In this document: positions 53,901 to 64,000 of the stretch, piece after piece
Layout: every line of letters starts with the position of its first letter
How positions within the stretch are numbered: the stretch's first letter is position 1
Source of the DNA: Tubulanus polymorphus
Lineage: Eukaryota > Nemertea > Palaeonemertea > Tubulaniformes > Tubulanidae
Assembly: GCF_964204645.1 (NCBI RefSeq)
Contig: NC_134027.1
Coordinates: forward strand, 5,258,485 to 5,322,484
Direction: 5' to 3'
Length of the DNA stretch: 64,000 nucleotides
The notes under the pieces: generated by a model
What the model was told of the DNA's origin: nothing
Database searches by the model: none
What the model saw: only the letters and a program-made list of their open reading frames with translations
Program-made: the position numbers and the translations under genes

Positions 53901-55484
53901 TTATGGTTGCATTCGTAGAGCACCATCCAATCTGATAACTTCACCATTAAGCAAAGGATTCTCGACTATCATCTGCACAAGATGGCCATATTCATCGGGT
54001 AATCCTAATCTTGACGGGAATGGAATTGTTGATGACAAGAAGTTGCGTACTTTTTCCGGAAGACCAGCCAATAAGGGAGTATCAAATAAACCTGGAAATA
54101 AACGATATACAGTGTAATATATTTTCAAATGTTTCAAATCTATCAGATATATAAATTCTTACCAAATTGAGAATGATTTCATTGAATTCATTCAGGAAAT
54201 ATCAGTTTTTAATGAACAAATTTTATGATATTCATTTGGCATTACTAACCTGGTGCTATAGTACACACACGAATTCCTTGCTTTGCGAAATCTCTAGCAA
54301 TAGGCAACGTCATTCCGACAATAGCTCCTTTACTAGCGCTGTAAGCTACTTGTCCAATCTGTCCATCATAAGCTGCCACAGATGCCGTGTTGACTATAAC
54401 TCCTCGCTGACCGTCAACGTTTGGTTCATTTTTTCCCATCAAACCAGCTGCCAAACGAATCACATTGAAGGTACCAACAGTGTTTACCTGAAATCAGATA
54501 CAATTACATACTCTATATATAATTGAGGTAAATGCAAGGGCAGGTCTAGGAAACTTTGAAGACCTTGGTCCAGAAGAAAAGGAAGAGGCATTTCTTGGAT
54601 AAATCAGCCATGTTAAAGGCCACTAGCAGATCCCACCCTCAGTGTTAAGATTTTTTTCATGAAATTTTGAGAGGAAGAGTCTCAAATTTCTGGACCACTA
54701 TTTGAGATTAGTTCTGTAATGATAGCTCCTAAGGTTTAGCACTCTGTCCAGGTATGAAGACAAATGAAAATCCTTACTGTCAAAACCTTCATAAAATCGT
54801 CTAAGCTGTGAGGAGTTTCTTTGTTAAAGTTGTAAGTTCTATGAGCGATGCCAATTCCAGCACAATTAACAGCGATGTCTAAACGACCAAATTGTTCCTT
54901 TGCTGATGAAAGTGCTGCTAGAACTTGTTCAGTATTGGTGACCTGTGATAGGAAATAAAAGAGTATGCAAATAGTCAGTACATCAAAGTAGCCTGTATCA
55001 AACTGATGTGTATGCAGTTTATGTTATTCAATGTTATCATGGAAACAACTTACATCAGTTGGAACAAATATACATTTATCATCTCCGATTGATTTCGCTA
55101 CTTCATTTCCTTTAGATGCAGGTAAATCACAAACGACAACCTTACATCCTTCCCTCGCAAGTCTTTCCGCTGATGCGCGACCCAGTCCCGAGCCTCCACC
55201 AGTAACCAAACCAACTAAACCCTAAAATATAAAAAAAAAGAACTAATTCAGATCCGTTGCCCGCAATTATTAACCGGTACCGTACAGTGCTGCTATCGGT
55301 TTAAAATCAGATCATTTCTCCTGCCAAAAACATACTAAAACTTTCATTTACTTAATCATAAAGAGGGTATATTTTAATTGATATCATAAGTCTTACGTCG
55401 ATATTGTGATATTTCGGAAATATGTTTTAAACCACACTTTTGAGACATTTTTACCTGCAACTTAGTGATTCTGCCGGCAGCCAT
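53901..55484 (-). CDS. HSD17B10: 3-hydroxyacyl-CoA dehydrogenase type 2 (HSD17B10)
   Basis: Mitochondrial short-chain dehydrogenase that oxidises 3-hydroxyacyl-CoA, including the isoleucine-pathway substrate, with NAD. In animals it is also a subunit of mitochondrial RNase P with TRMT10C and PRORP. Five exons (55455-55484, 55054-55221, 54778-54942, 54250-54487, 53901-54091) give 263 residues; human has 261. Seen motifs: the nucleotide-binding TGGGSGLG (TxxxGxG), NCAG, the catalytic serine region [14 protein letters not shown], the active-site YSASK and the terminal [14 protein letters not shown]. The first exon encodes only [10 protein letters not shown], and the family's N-terminus serves as a non-cleaved import signal. 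Minus-strand AATAAA at 53711-53716. The gene is convergent with fibulin and divergent from GDI. Confidence 0.95.
54560..54690. repeat. Dispersed repeat copy (relative at 52455-52600)
   Basis: Second copy of the repeat, located in an intron of HSD17B10. It keeps GTCCAGAAGAAAAGGAAGAG, CACTAGCAGATCCCACC and GAGTCTCAAATTT. Confidence 0.6.
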
Positions 55485-55981
55485 CTCTTCTAAACCGCAG
55501 TCTCCACACTTCAACTAAAAGTCAAGGTCACTGTAACTACTTATCACAATATCATTGGGCTATCATTGGACTTCGAAAATTAAATCAAATACCACCATGA
55601 ATTATATTTCTTGAAAAATATTAAAACAAAATTTTTATTTGCTTGTTCTTCTAATTTCCAAATGTTATCATCGTCATCTTTACTGTATTCATCCGCGTGT
55701 ACAACGCCCTAACAGTCGCATTATCTACAGAATAAAATATCATATCAAAATAGCATTTCTTATTAATTCTAATGTAATTCATGCTTTCTGAAATAAGACA
55801 ACGCAATATCATTTACTTAATTTTCTTTTAGCGAGGTTGTCAAATGCGCACTATTACGTCATTTACTTCCGCATTCGTTCGTCGTCCATCTTGGAAAATA
55901 CTTCTGTGACACAGTGAAAATTTCTGAATTGTCTGTCATATTTCCCTTCTTTCTTGAGCTCGCCTATTTTCGAGAGTCGAT
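55485..55981. promoter_or_regulatory. Shared head-to-head promoter region of HSD17B10 and GDI
   Basis: The two start codons are about 500 bases apart on opposite strands, so both promoters and 5' UTRs lie here. CG-containing motifs occur close to the GDI start (for example CTTCCGCATTCG near 55865). No TATA box is obvious. Confidence 0.5.
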
Positions 55982-57133
55982 ATGGATGAGAAATACGATT
56001 GCATCGTTTTGGGAACGGGGTTGAAGGTACGTATTTTACGCTCATTATGCTTAAATTGGGGGGTTTAACCAGTCGAAGAGATAAACCCGGCCTCCCCACC
56101 CTCCTGTCGCACTGTCGTCGTCGCCGTCCGGAGGAGTCAGTCATCAGTATCACACTGTCACCTGTCTGTCGGTCAGCACTGTCGCCGCTGGTCAGGATCT
56201 CATTAAATTGAATTCATAGCGTAATACATAAAATTGCACATAGTACATAATTAATGACTACCTACTCACTACTGTCCAAATGTCTTGCTACTGTACTACC
56301 ACGAATCTGAATTGAGTAAGAGTATCGGCACTATCACCCCCAGCCCAGGCTGCCCAGAGAACATTTCCAAAGACGGATTCATTAATGATAAGTTTCTTCT
56401 TTTAGGAATGTATCCTAAGTGGAATGTTATCGAGGTCGGGTAAGAAGGTGTTGCATATGGACAGAAACAATTACTACGGTGGTGAAAGTGCATCGCTTAC
56501 TCCATTGGAAGAGGTAAGCTACTGATTACGATAATGATTACTTACACCTGTTGCTCTTGAAGAGCCGATGATTACAGAATGTAACGTACTTGGAAACAGT
56601 TTCATGTAGCCTGATCGTTTGTTCATTGATCAATTCGGTTTTGCTTATTGCAGCTGTGGAAACATTTTGGGAAAGAAACTGGTGATGCGGACGACTTCCA
56701 AAAGACGTACGGCCGAACACGAGACTGGAACGTCGATTTGATACCGAAGTTTTTAATGGCAAATGGTCAGTGACTTCGAACGATAAACTGACAAATATTT
56801 GTTGAAAAATACTTTTAATAATTTTTTACGAAAAATATTTCAGGACAGTTAGTGAAACTCCTCATCTACACCGATGTCACCAAGTACTTAGAATTTAAGG
56901 TTATCAACGGTAGTTTTGTCTATAAGAATAATAATGGTAGTGGAAAGATCCACAAGGTTCCAGCTGACGAGAAGGAAGCTCTTGCCTCTAGTAAGTGTTT
57001 TCTATGTCCTATTTCTGTGGCATGCGATAAGTGTTGAAAACATGGCCTTTGTTCCGATTTATGATACAAGTGAAGTTACATCGTCTCGTGTCTCGTAAGC
57101 CTGGCTTTGTAAAAAAGGTGACACGTAAATAAA

Positions 57134-57209
<76 letters not shown>

Positions 57210-59706
57210 TAGTATATTTGCAATGGTGTATCTAGCTATTTTTCAACGTTGCGGCTCATTTTGATTTCAATTCTTAGCGTGGGATTTTTGTATTGAAAAA
57301 AGAAGAAAAACTTCATTTTGAATATTGTCAATTTCTTTCAAAATGATATTAAAGAATTATGTCATTGACGAATTGAAGTGCATTTCTAGGATTTAGCGAA
57401 ATGTAAATGGGCCATCACCGATCAAGAAGTATTTAACAGTGCTTCAATGCTTCCCTTCCGCTTTTATCAAAAGCCAAGTGCACATTACTTAGCAATTAAT
57501 ATGTTCTTGTCATGAATGACTCGGGTGATTTGTCCAAAGCTTATTGTTATGGATTGACAAATGAGCCGTTATTTGTATCTATCATGGGTGCAATTCATTA
57601 AAAGTACTTAATTTTGCTTAAGCCTTATTGCTACAAACACTGAGAACTCACTTCTTTTGATCAACTATATCATCTCTTCATGGATAGGCTGAGAGGACCT
57701 ACTATTTTTATTATCTAGTAAAAGAAATCACAAATGACAAGATTACGTTATTGAAACGCTGTTGCATCCTGAGGTTTCATGTAACATTATTTGTTTGTTG
57801 AGGATTGAATTCTAGTGTAGATTATTTATACAGCAATCCCAAATGTACATACTATGCTATAACAATTATCCTACAAGTAAGCAAAGGGTTTTTTGCATCA
57901 ATAGTGTTCCATATATTTTGATGCATTGGCAGTTCTGGGGTTTTCATTACATCTATCAATGCTTCGTGGCTTATTTCAGGTCTTATGGGATTGTTTGAGA
58001 AAAGAAGGTTCCGTAAATTCTTGATGTTTGTACAGAATTACAAAGCCGATAATCCTTCCACGTATCAGGGCGTAGATGTGAAAACAATGACATGTGCCCA
58101 ACTTTACGATAAGTTCGGCGTTGATAAGAATACAGAGGATTTCACTGGTCACGCCCTTGCCTTGTATAGAGATGATGAGTAAGTAACTATCGTTTTTGTA
58201 GGGAGGATGAATGCACGCAGGTCATAGTAGCAATCGCTTAATGGGAAAGGCTTTCCTACTCTGGTGCATTTATTTCATTTTTAAGTCGGATATGGTATTT
58301 AAAGATACTTTATTTTCAGGTATAAGAAAGAGCCGTGTGAGGATTTGATCCAGCGAATTCAGTTGTACCATGATTCTCTGAGTCGATATGGAGATTCGCC
58401 GTATCTATACCCACTCTATGGATTGGGAGAGTTACCTCAAGGTTTTGCACGGTTCGTTGGATAGAAATAATGATCTGATTTTAACTCGTCAAATCTGAAC
58501 GCTAGTGCAGTTATTATCTGTCGTACTTTTTCTGGAATTTGTAGATTGTCTGCGGTCTACGGTGGCACGTACATGTTACACAAACCATTCGATGGGTTTG
58601 AATTCGATGAAGCTGGAAAAGTGACTGGCGTGAAATCTGAAGGTGAAACTGCTCGTTGTGACATGGTTATATGCGATCCTTCCTATGCGCCTGACAAATG
58701 TAAGAAAGTTGGTCAGGTACGTTTTCCATTGAATTTTCCGTTCATTTATCTTTATTCGGAAGAACGTTGCTCTTAAAAATATGTGAATTTATTCTTGCAG
58801 GTTGTTCGAGCGATATGTTTATTGAATCACCCAATTGCCAACACGGGTAATAATCCTGATTCATGTCAAATTATCATTCCACAGAACCAAGTGGGTCGGA
58901 AATCAGGTAATTTTTCAGATACATTATAATATTTCTATCCCTCTTTAATCTTTCTGAATATTTCAGTATAGGGTATATATGGTATATGATTTCAGATATT
59001 TATGTGTGCTGTATGTCCAACTCTCTTCAAGTCGCTTCAAAGGGTCACTATGTCGCTTTAGTTGCTACAACCGTGGAAACAGCTAATCCCGAGGCTGAAC
59101 TTAAACCTGGTCTTGATCTTTTAGGCTCATGTTTAGAAAAGTAAGTGAATAGTCATACTTTTTCAAGGGACTCGAACTTTAGGGGACTGAATAATCTGTT
59201 TGTTATGACAGATGGTTTGTTGTTTCCACCATGAAATAGATCAAATTACCTAATTTGGGATTAAAATCTATATTGTTGTGTATGATAGACTGTTGTATCT
59301 GAGTTCGTGGGTTCGCTGCATTAATAACTCACAGATTAATCTTAAGCTCTCTATACGGGGTGGTCTAATTATACAGTGTTGTTTCTGTTACAGATTTGTT
59401 AGCATATCCGATATGTATGAGCCGATTGACACTGATTCTGATAGCAAGGTAAGTAACATTCAAGCTACCTTTCATCTCTTAATAAAATATAACTTTGATT
59501 AAGATATTTCACTCTGAATCAATTCAACTAGTCTCTGATTGAATATTTGGTCATGTTTCAACTTACAGATATTCATATCAACTAGTTACGATGCTACAAC
59601 TCACTTTGAAAGCACTTGCCAAGACGTAAACAACATCTACAAACGAGTCACCGGTGAAGACTTTGACTATTCGGCACACAAGCAAAAAGCAGTTGAAGCT
59701 AATTAA
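55982..59706 (+). CDS. GDI2: Rab GDP dissociation inhibitor
   Basis: Cytosolic chaperone that extracts prenylated GDP-bound Rab proteins from membranes and recycles them. Eleven exons in phase (55982-56026, 56406-56513, 56654-56765, 56844-56990, 57980-58178, 58320-58451, 58545-58716, 58801-58906, 58996-59140, 59394-59448, 59569-59706) encode 452 residues, matching animal GDIs. Seen: the N-terminal dinucleotide-fold-like [20 protein letters not shown], then [20 protein letters not shown], the Rab-binding platform [20 protein letters not shown], the effector loop [13 protein letters not shown] and [20 protein letters not shown]. The end is [22 protein letters not shown]. The isoform symbol is tentative, since invertebrates usually have one GDI. 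Poly(A) candidates are at 60157-60162 and 61536-61541. Confidence 0.95.
57136..57207. repeat. (AT)n microsatellite in GDI intron 4
   Basis: An uninterrupted run of about 36 AT dinucleotides. A shorter (AT)n lies at 59929-59950 in the 3' UTR. Confidence 0.95.
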
Positions 59707-60156
59707 GAATTTCGTCGGTCGATAGAAAAAGATAATAATCAGTTCTTAATCGCGAGAGGGAGAGACTGGGAATCTTTTGATACTCGGGATCAATAGACTG
59801 ATCTTACTGAAAATCTACAGTCGTGTTCTTGTCTCTAATGATCCAGTTTTGCCGATTGCTTTGTAAAGATTCCTGTTCTTGCTGCTTCAAATTTGAGACG
59901 TATCTATGATAACATACACATTAAAAGAATATATATATATATATATATATGATATAATATACGTATATGATTGAAAATTTCCGCTTAGAACTGACATGAG
60001 TTGCACAACAACAATCAATTCCTTCTTTCATAAGAGCTCGTGTTGAAACAGTGGCTTCATTATATTTATTTTGTCGTGTAAATTTACTTGTTATCAACTT
60101 CAATTTTGATCAAATACGCTTGATCAAATGGCACTTTCTTTTTCATTCCTGTGCAT

Positions 60157-60162
60157 AATAAA
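60157..60162 (+). terminator. Possible GDI poly(A) signal
   Basis: AATAAA about 450 bases after the GDI stop. Another at 61536-61541 would give a long 3' UTR. Which one is used cannot be told from sequence. Confidence 0.4.
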
Positions 60163-62058
60163 CAGTGGATATCAATTATCTCACTCACTGATAAGTTTGA
60201 AAATCATTTGATGAATGATGTGGTTTTATTCTTGTCAGAGTATTTCCTGTTTTTACCGAAATATGAGCTGGCTATTTATTATGCGAAGATATTAATTTTA
60301 GATGTCCATGAGACACTCAATTCTTTATATATGAATATGATAAATGATTAGGAAAAATGTAATTCAATTTAAAAACAAGTTTCTTGAGAAAATGTAGCAT
60401 TGTTACTATATTTCATCGGATTTCTTATTATTTATCCATACTTTGTATGAGTGATTTACTAAAAAACAGTATGGAGCTAAATATACGTTATTTTCAGTAT
60501 ACTTTGAATGCAAAATCAATCACTGATAATTTATTTTTCTTTATAGTGAAGTACATTGTATACTTGTAGTTGCTGTTTGTATGAAAAAAGTCAAGATTTT
60601 CTGTTGAAAAGATTGAGTACTATATGTATATGTATAAAGTCTAAACTATGAATAGTTGTTGTGTTTACGTCTCGCACTGAAACCGTATAACTCTGTATTG
60701 TGCAGATTTAAAGCTTAGCTAGAAAAAAATCATGAATGTATCTTGAGGAAGCGTGTTTATGGTAGGTCGAAATTGCTGCAGTAATGTCAGTAGATTCACA
60801 GATGTACTCAGTGCGTGTATGAGATATATATATAAAGAGGTATTTGTTGTCATGGACCTCGAATAGCAGTAGGTGTACTTCAAGATCAGAATAGCCAACA
60901 GTTATAGATTTTAAAAATGGATTTTGTGGACTTGGCAGTAATTGCTGTCATTTTGAGTCGTATAAATTCGTATCAATCTGGTGTTCAGTCTAGGCAATGG
61001 TGGGCGGGATACTTTCTTTAGTGCCATGTGGATGGGGTGCATGATTCTAGTTCAGATATATTTTACATTTTCCTTACTGGTTTAATCTTAAAGCTATTGA
61101 AATACATGAGTTCGGGCTGTTTCTGTCCTGTCAGATAGCAGCGATGCGTTTGACATGTTAAACTGCTGGTGTCTGTTTGCGGTGAACAAGATTTTTTAAG
61201 TTTAACTAACATGACAGTTCAAACATGTTGAGCCATTATGACCTCTATTTGCCCTGTGCAGTGTGGCCAGTCTGCTATTCCTAGTCCCGATCTTTAATGC
61301 TTATTTGTTTGTGTGTGTTGTCAAAACTAATGCTACATACATAATAAGTATTATTGCAGCTTCTTTATGTGCTATGAGTGAATGTTTATGATTACTGAAT
61401 AATTATTTAATTTCACTTAAATTGCATTTATGGAGTAAAAATCATGTATTATACATAGATATATAAATAGCTATTCCAAATTTATGTAAATTTCTTGGCT
61501 AAATACTCTGCACTACAAGTACTACTGTATGTAATAATAAATCGTAAATGTAAATGAAAAAAGTCGTCTGTTATTTATTTGAATCCACTGGGATTGCCGG
61601 AAGATCATTGGCAGAATTCATAGTTATTCCGTGGCCATCATCCAAAAATTAGCGATTACCGGTAGTAAGTAACCTCCTAAATAGATGGCGCCTTTGTTTG
61701 AAAAATTATCGAAACATCGTAGGGCAAAAACTGATAGCACTGCTAATTGCTCCTATTTGCAACAAGCTGATTGTTGTTCGTCAAAAATCAAAAGGTCTTC
61801 AAATCGAGATTATTTTAGAGCGATGGAATGAATGATTGAATCTGTGTAAGTTTGCTTTATTGTGCTCTCGTTTTGCTTCAATCAAGAAAGTAAAACCAAT
61901 TTCAATTCACTTAATTAGTTCATCATGTTAAGATATCTTTTGTTACATTTTCGCCTGTCAATCTCTGCTATTCTGGGCTAGGTATCATTAGGTTATTATC
62001 TCAGCGTGCAGTTCGATAGCTCTTCTTTGTTGATGAAAACCCAAAAGTTACAAACATC

Positions 62059-62847
62059 ATCGTGCTTTCCTCCTGCCATTTTCAACTGCGGAATATTAGA
62101 AAGTATCTGTCTACTCCGGCAACTAAGTCAATTGTGCATGCTCTAGTAACATCTAGGTTGGACTACTGTAATGGGTTGTTGTATGGTTTACCGGATTGTC
62201 AGCTAAGTCGTCTCCAACGCGTTCAAAACACAGCTGCCAGAGTTGTTACTAGATGCAAAAAGTATGACCACATTACGCCTGTTCTAAAAGAACTTCACTG
62301 CCTCCCTGTAAAATTTCGAATCAATTATAAAATTGCCTTTTTGGTCTTCCGCTGTACTCATGATAAAGCACCACAGTACCTAAAGGACATGATTGAAAGT
62401 TCTGTGCAAACTAGACAATTACGCTCATCTAGTCATAATCTTTTACGTGTACGAATAATTGGCGTACGTAATTTGTGTAGGTGGCGCTGTGGTACGGTGT
62501 ACGTACGAATAATTTGCGGAAGTTAGCGTACGGGTCCGTACGAGTAGCCACATCGTTTAAAATTGCCCCGTGCAAAATCACAACACGCTGTTATAAATTC
62601 TCAGGGCCTTTTATGTGGAATACCCTACCTACCGATCTTAGGTCTATTGATAGTTTTAACTGTTTCAAGAAGTTTTTAAAAACCAATCTTTTTATCCAGG
62701 CAATTTCGTAGGATTTTTCAGGATTTCGTAGTTCCGTTTTACTTACTGTAGTCATTAGAGTTATTTTTATATATCGTCTTTTAATAGGCCTATACTGTAT
62801 GTGCTTCGGAGCATGTATTTTCACTTTGTACAGAGCACTAAATATGG

Positions 62848-62881
<34 letters not shown>

Positions 62882-62884
62882 AAA
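62059..62884 (+). mobile_element. 5'-truncated CR1/L2-like LINE fragment
   Basis: Conceptual translation shows the C-terminal end of a non-LTR retrotransposon reverse transcriptase ORF: KSIVHALVTSRLDYCNGLLY, then RLQRVQNTAARVV, LHCLPVKFRINYKIAFLVF and, in another frame, WNTLPTDLRSIDSFNCFKK. That order is typical of the CR1/L2/Jockey end region. The frame is broken around 62450-62560, where GTACGAATAATTTGCG-like direct repeats lie. The 3' end has an (AATAATAATG)-type tail at about 62847-62884, as CR1/L2 elements often do. The 5' end is lost, and the element is inactive. Confidence 0.8.
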
Positions 62885-62952
62885 AAGACGCCTAATGCTC
62901 TTTAGCCTTAATTAGGTGTGTTTTATTATTGCCGTCAAGAACCCCTTGTCAA

Positions 62953-63060
62953 GTCAGTAACCTCCGTCTGTGGTTTAGATTCACAATCAGCTATTTTCAC
63001 AAATAAGCCAATCCGATTATGAAAGCTTACCACCAATGCTTACGTAACTAACTAAAAAGC
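62953..63060. repeat. Dispersed repeat copy (relative at 32313-32420)
   Basis: AGTCAGTAACCTCCGTCTGTG, ATCCGATTATGAAAGCTTAC and CTTACGTAACTAACTA align with 32313-32420 in the same order. Confidence 0.65.
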
Positions 63061-64000
63061 CCCCAGACCTCTGTCTCTGACCCTAACCCTTAAATCTTAC
63101 TTGGACCCTTTCTAACCCTAATTGTGAAAAGATCAAAAATAGCGTGAATAACTAAAATAATGGGCCTGCCATATTGGCAAAATATCTTCTTCCTTTATAC
63201 AACGCAATGCGGTGTCTTTGATAAATCAATTATTATAATTTTGATTGCTTCGTTGAAATAGAGAATGAATTTTCTCAGACATATTTTGAGAATAACTGTT
63301 TGTTTTGGTGTATCTGACTTTGAATGATTTTGCACTTCGTTCAGTGGGCCTATCTTTTCTTGGAGAAGGTATGAAATGAGAAACAGGGTTCGTAGTATAG
63401 GGTACAAATTGACTAAATCATAGTGAGTAAATCATAGTGTATATTGTGAAATTTTGAAGAAATAAGAAAAATATAGGGCCCTATGGTTCCCTGAGGAAGG
63501 TCAGAATAGCCCCCTTTTACCCTAGACTTTTAAACGTTTCCTGGTGATGATCTAAGGCACTTGTCTTGCATAGCCAAATTTTACCTTTTCAAATAAGATG
63601 ACAATTCCAAATTCAGGGTTTCACCCCTCAAATAATCCGAAATGCCATTGTATTTATCCAGCAGTTTAAAAACAGTAACTTGGATTTCAGTTGATCTTGA
63701 AATGCCTCTCAAATTTCGGTCGATTGTGCCCCCTCAAAAGCCCCCTCAAATACCCCTCAAATTTGAAAATCATGGTCATGTAGAAACCCTGGAGTAAGTA
63801 CCCATATTCATGATATTCCTCACTAGTTTAGATGTCAGGGTGTTTTAAGGGCTTTGTGCTGCATTGCTCGGGAGTTCTTGGCTTGATTTAATTTACACCT
63901 CCTGTTCTCATACCCTGTCATGTATGTAATCTACTTTACTGAAATGGTTAGTTATGTCAAGTGTAAAGAATATGACCTACTATTCCAACTTTTCAAAAAT
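63061..64000. other. Right-end spacer, nothing assigned
   Basis: No exon or RNA gene supported. There are several CCCCTCAAA-type short repeats near 63625-63760. Confidence 0.4.

Noticed and set aside
59921-60570. Small frames in the GDI 3' region
   Set aside because: They are AT-rich, low in complexity and lie within the probable 3' UTR.

Overview
The window reads as nuclear DNA of a bilaterian invertebrate. It is visibly AT-rich. Its genes have many short phase-consistent exons with GT/AG introns and AATAAA poly(A) signals, and small DNA transposons sit in introns and spacers. A full RAD52 gene argues against flies and nematodes. The overall flavour is lophotrochozoan or another slowly evolving marine animal, but no species is assigned.

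Layout. 1-2.7 kb: the 3' end of an unrecognised plus-strand gene whose last intron holds an 851-bp hAT-like MITE. 3.4-10.8 kb: a tandem duplication. Copy A (minus) is an intact SLC18B1-like MFS transporter and copy B is a decayed pseudogene carrying a 72-bp mini-element and a GGCGCCAAAACG repeat block. 11.1-13.8 kb: a complete eight-exon gene for a 371-residue protein with a PDZ-like domain and an IL-1/FGF-like (beta-trefoil-like) C-terminal half. This is the least ordinary gene here. 14-18.7 kb: mostly featureless. 18.8-30.9 kb: WDR59 (GATOR2), with a duplicated 3' splice site and a cluster of five apparently mutually exclusive exons. 31.8-34.1 kb: GDP-fucose transporter SLC35C1. 36.7-40.9 kb (minus): CFAP100/CCDC37, head to head with RAD52 (41.4-44.6 kb). 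45.5-46.2 kb: a MITE and a GC-rich hairpin block. 47.0-53.6 kb: fibulin-1 with two alternative 3' ends (C-like and D-like). 53.9-55.5 kb (minus): HSD17B10, tail to tail with fibulin and head to head with Rab GDI (56.0-59.7 kb). 62.0-62.9 kb: a 5'-truncated LINE. The remainder is spacer with dispersed repeats.

The genes do not form one pathway. Their roles are nutrient sensing (WDR59), Golgi fucosylation (SLC35C1), ciliary motility (CFAP100), DNA repair (RAD52), extracellular matrix (fibulin), mitochondrial metabolism (HSD17B10) and vesicle traffic (GDI). Exon borders were read by eye from splice motifs and checked by reading phase. Total lengths are exact multiples of three for the PDZ/trefoil gene, SLC35C1, RAD52, both fibulin forms, HSD17B10 and GDI, and for WDR59 when exactly one of its five alternative exons is used.
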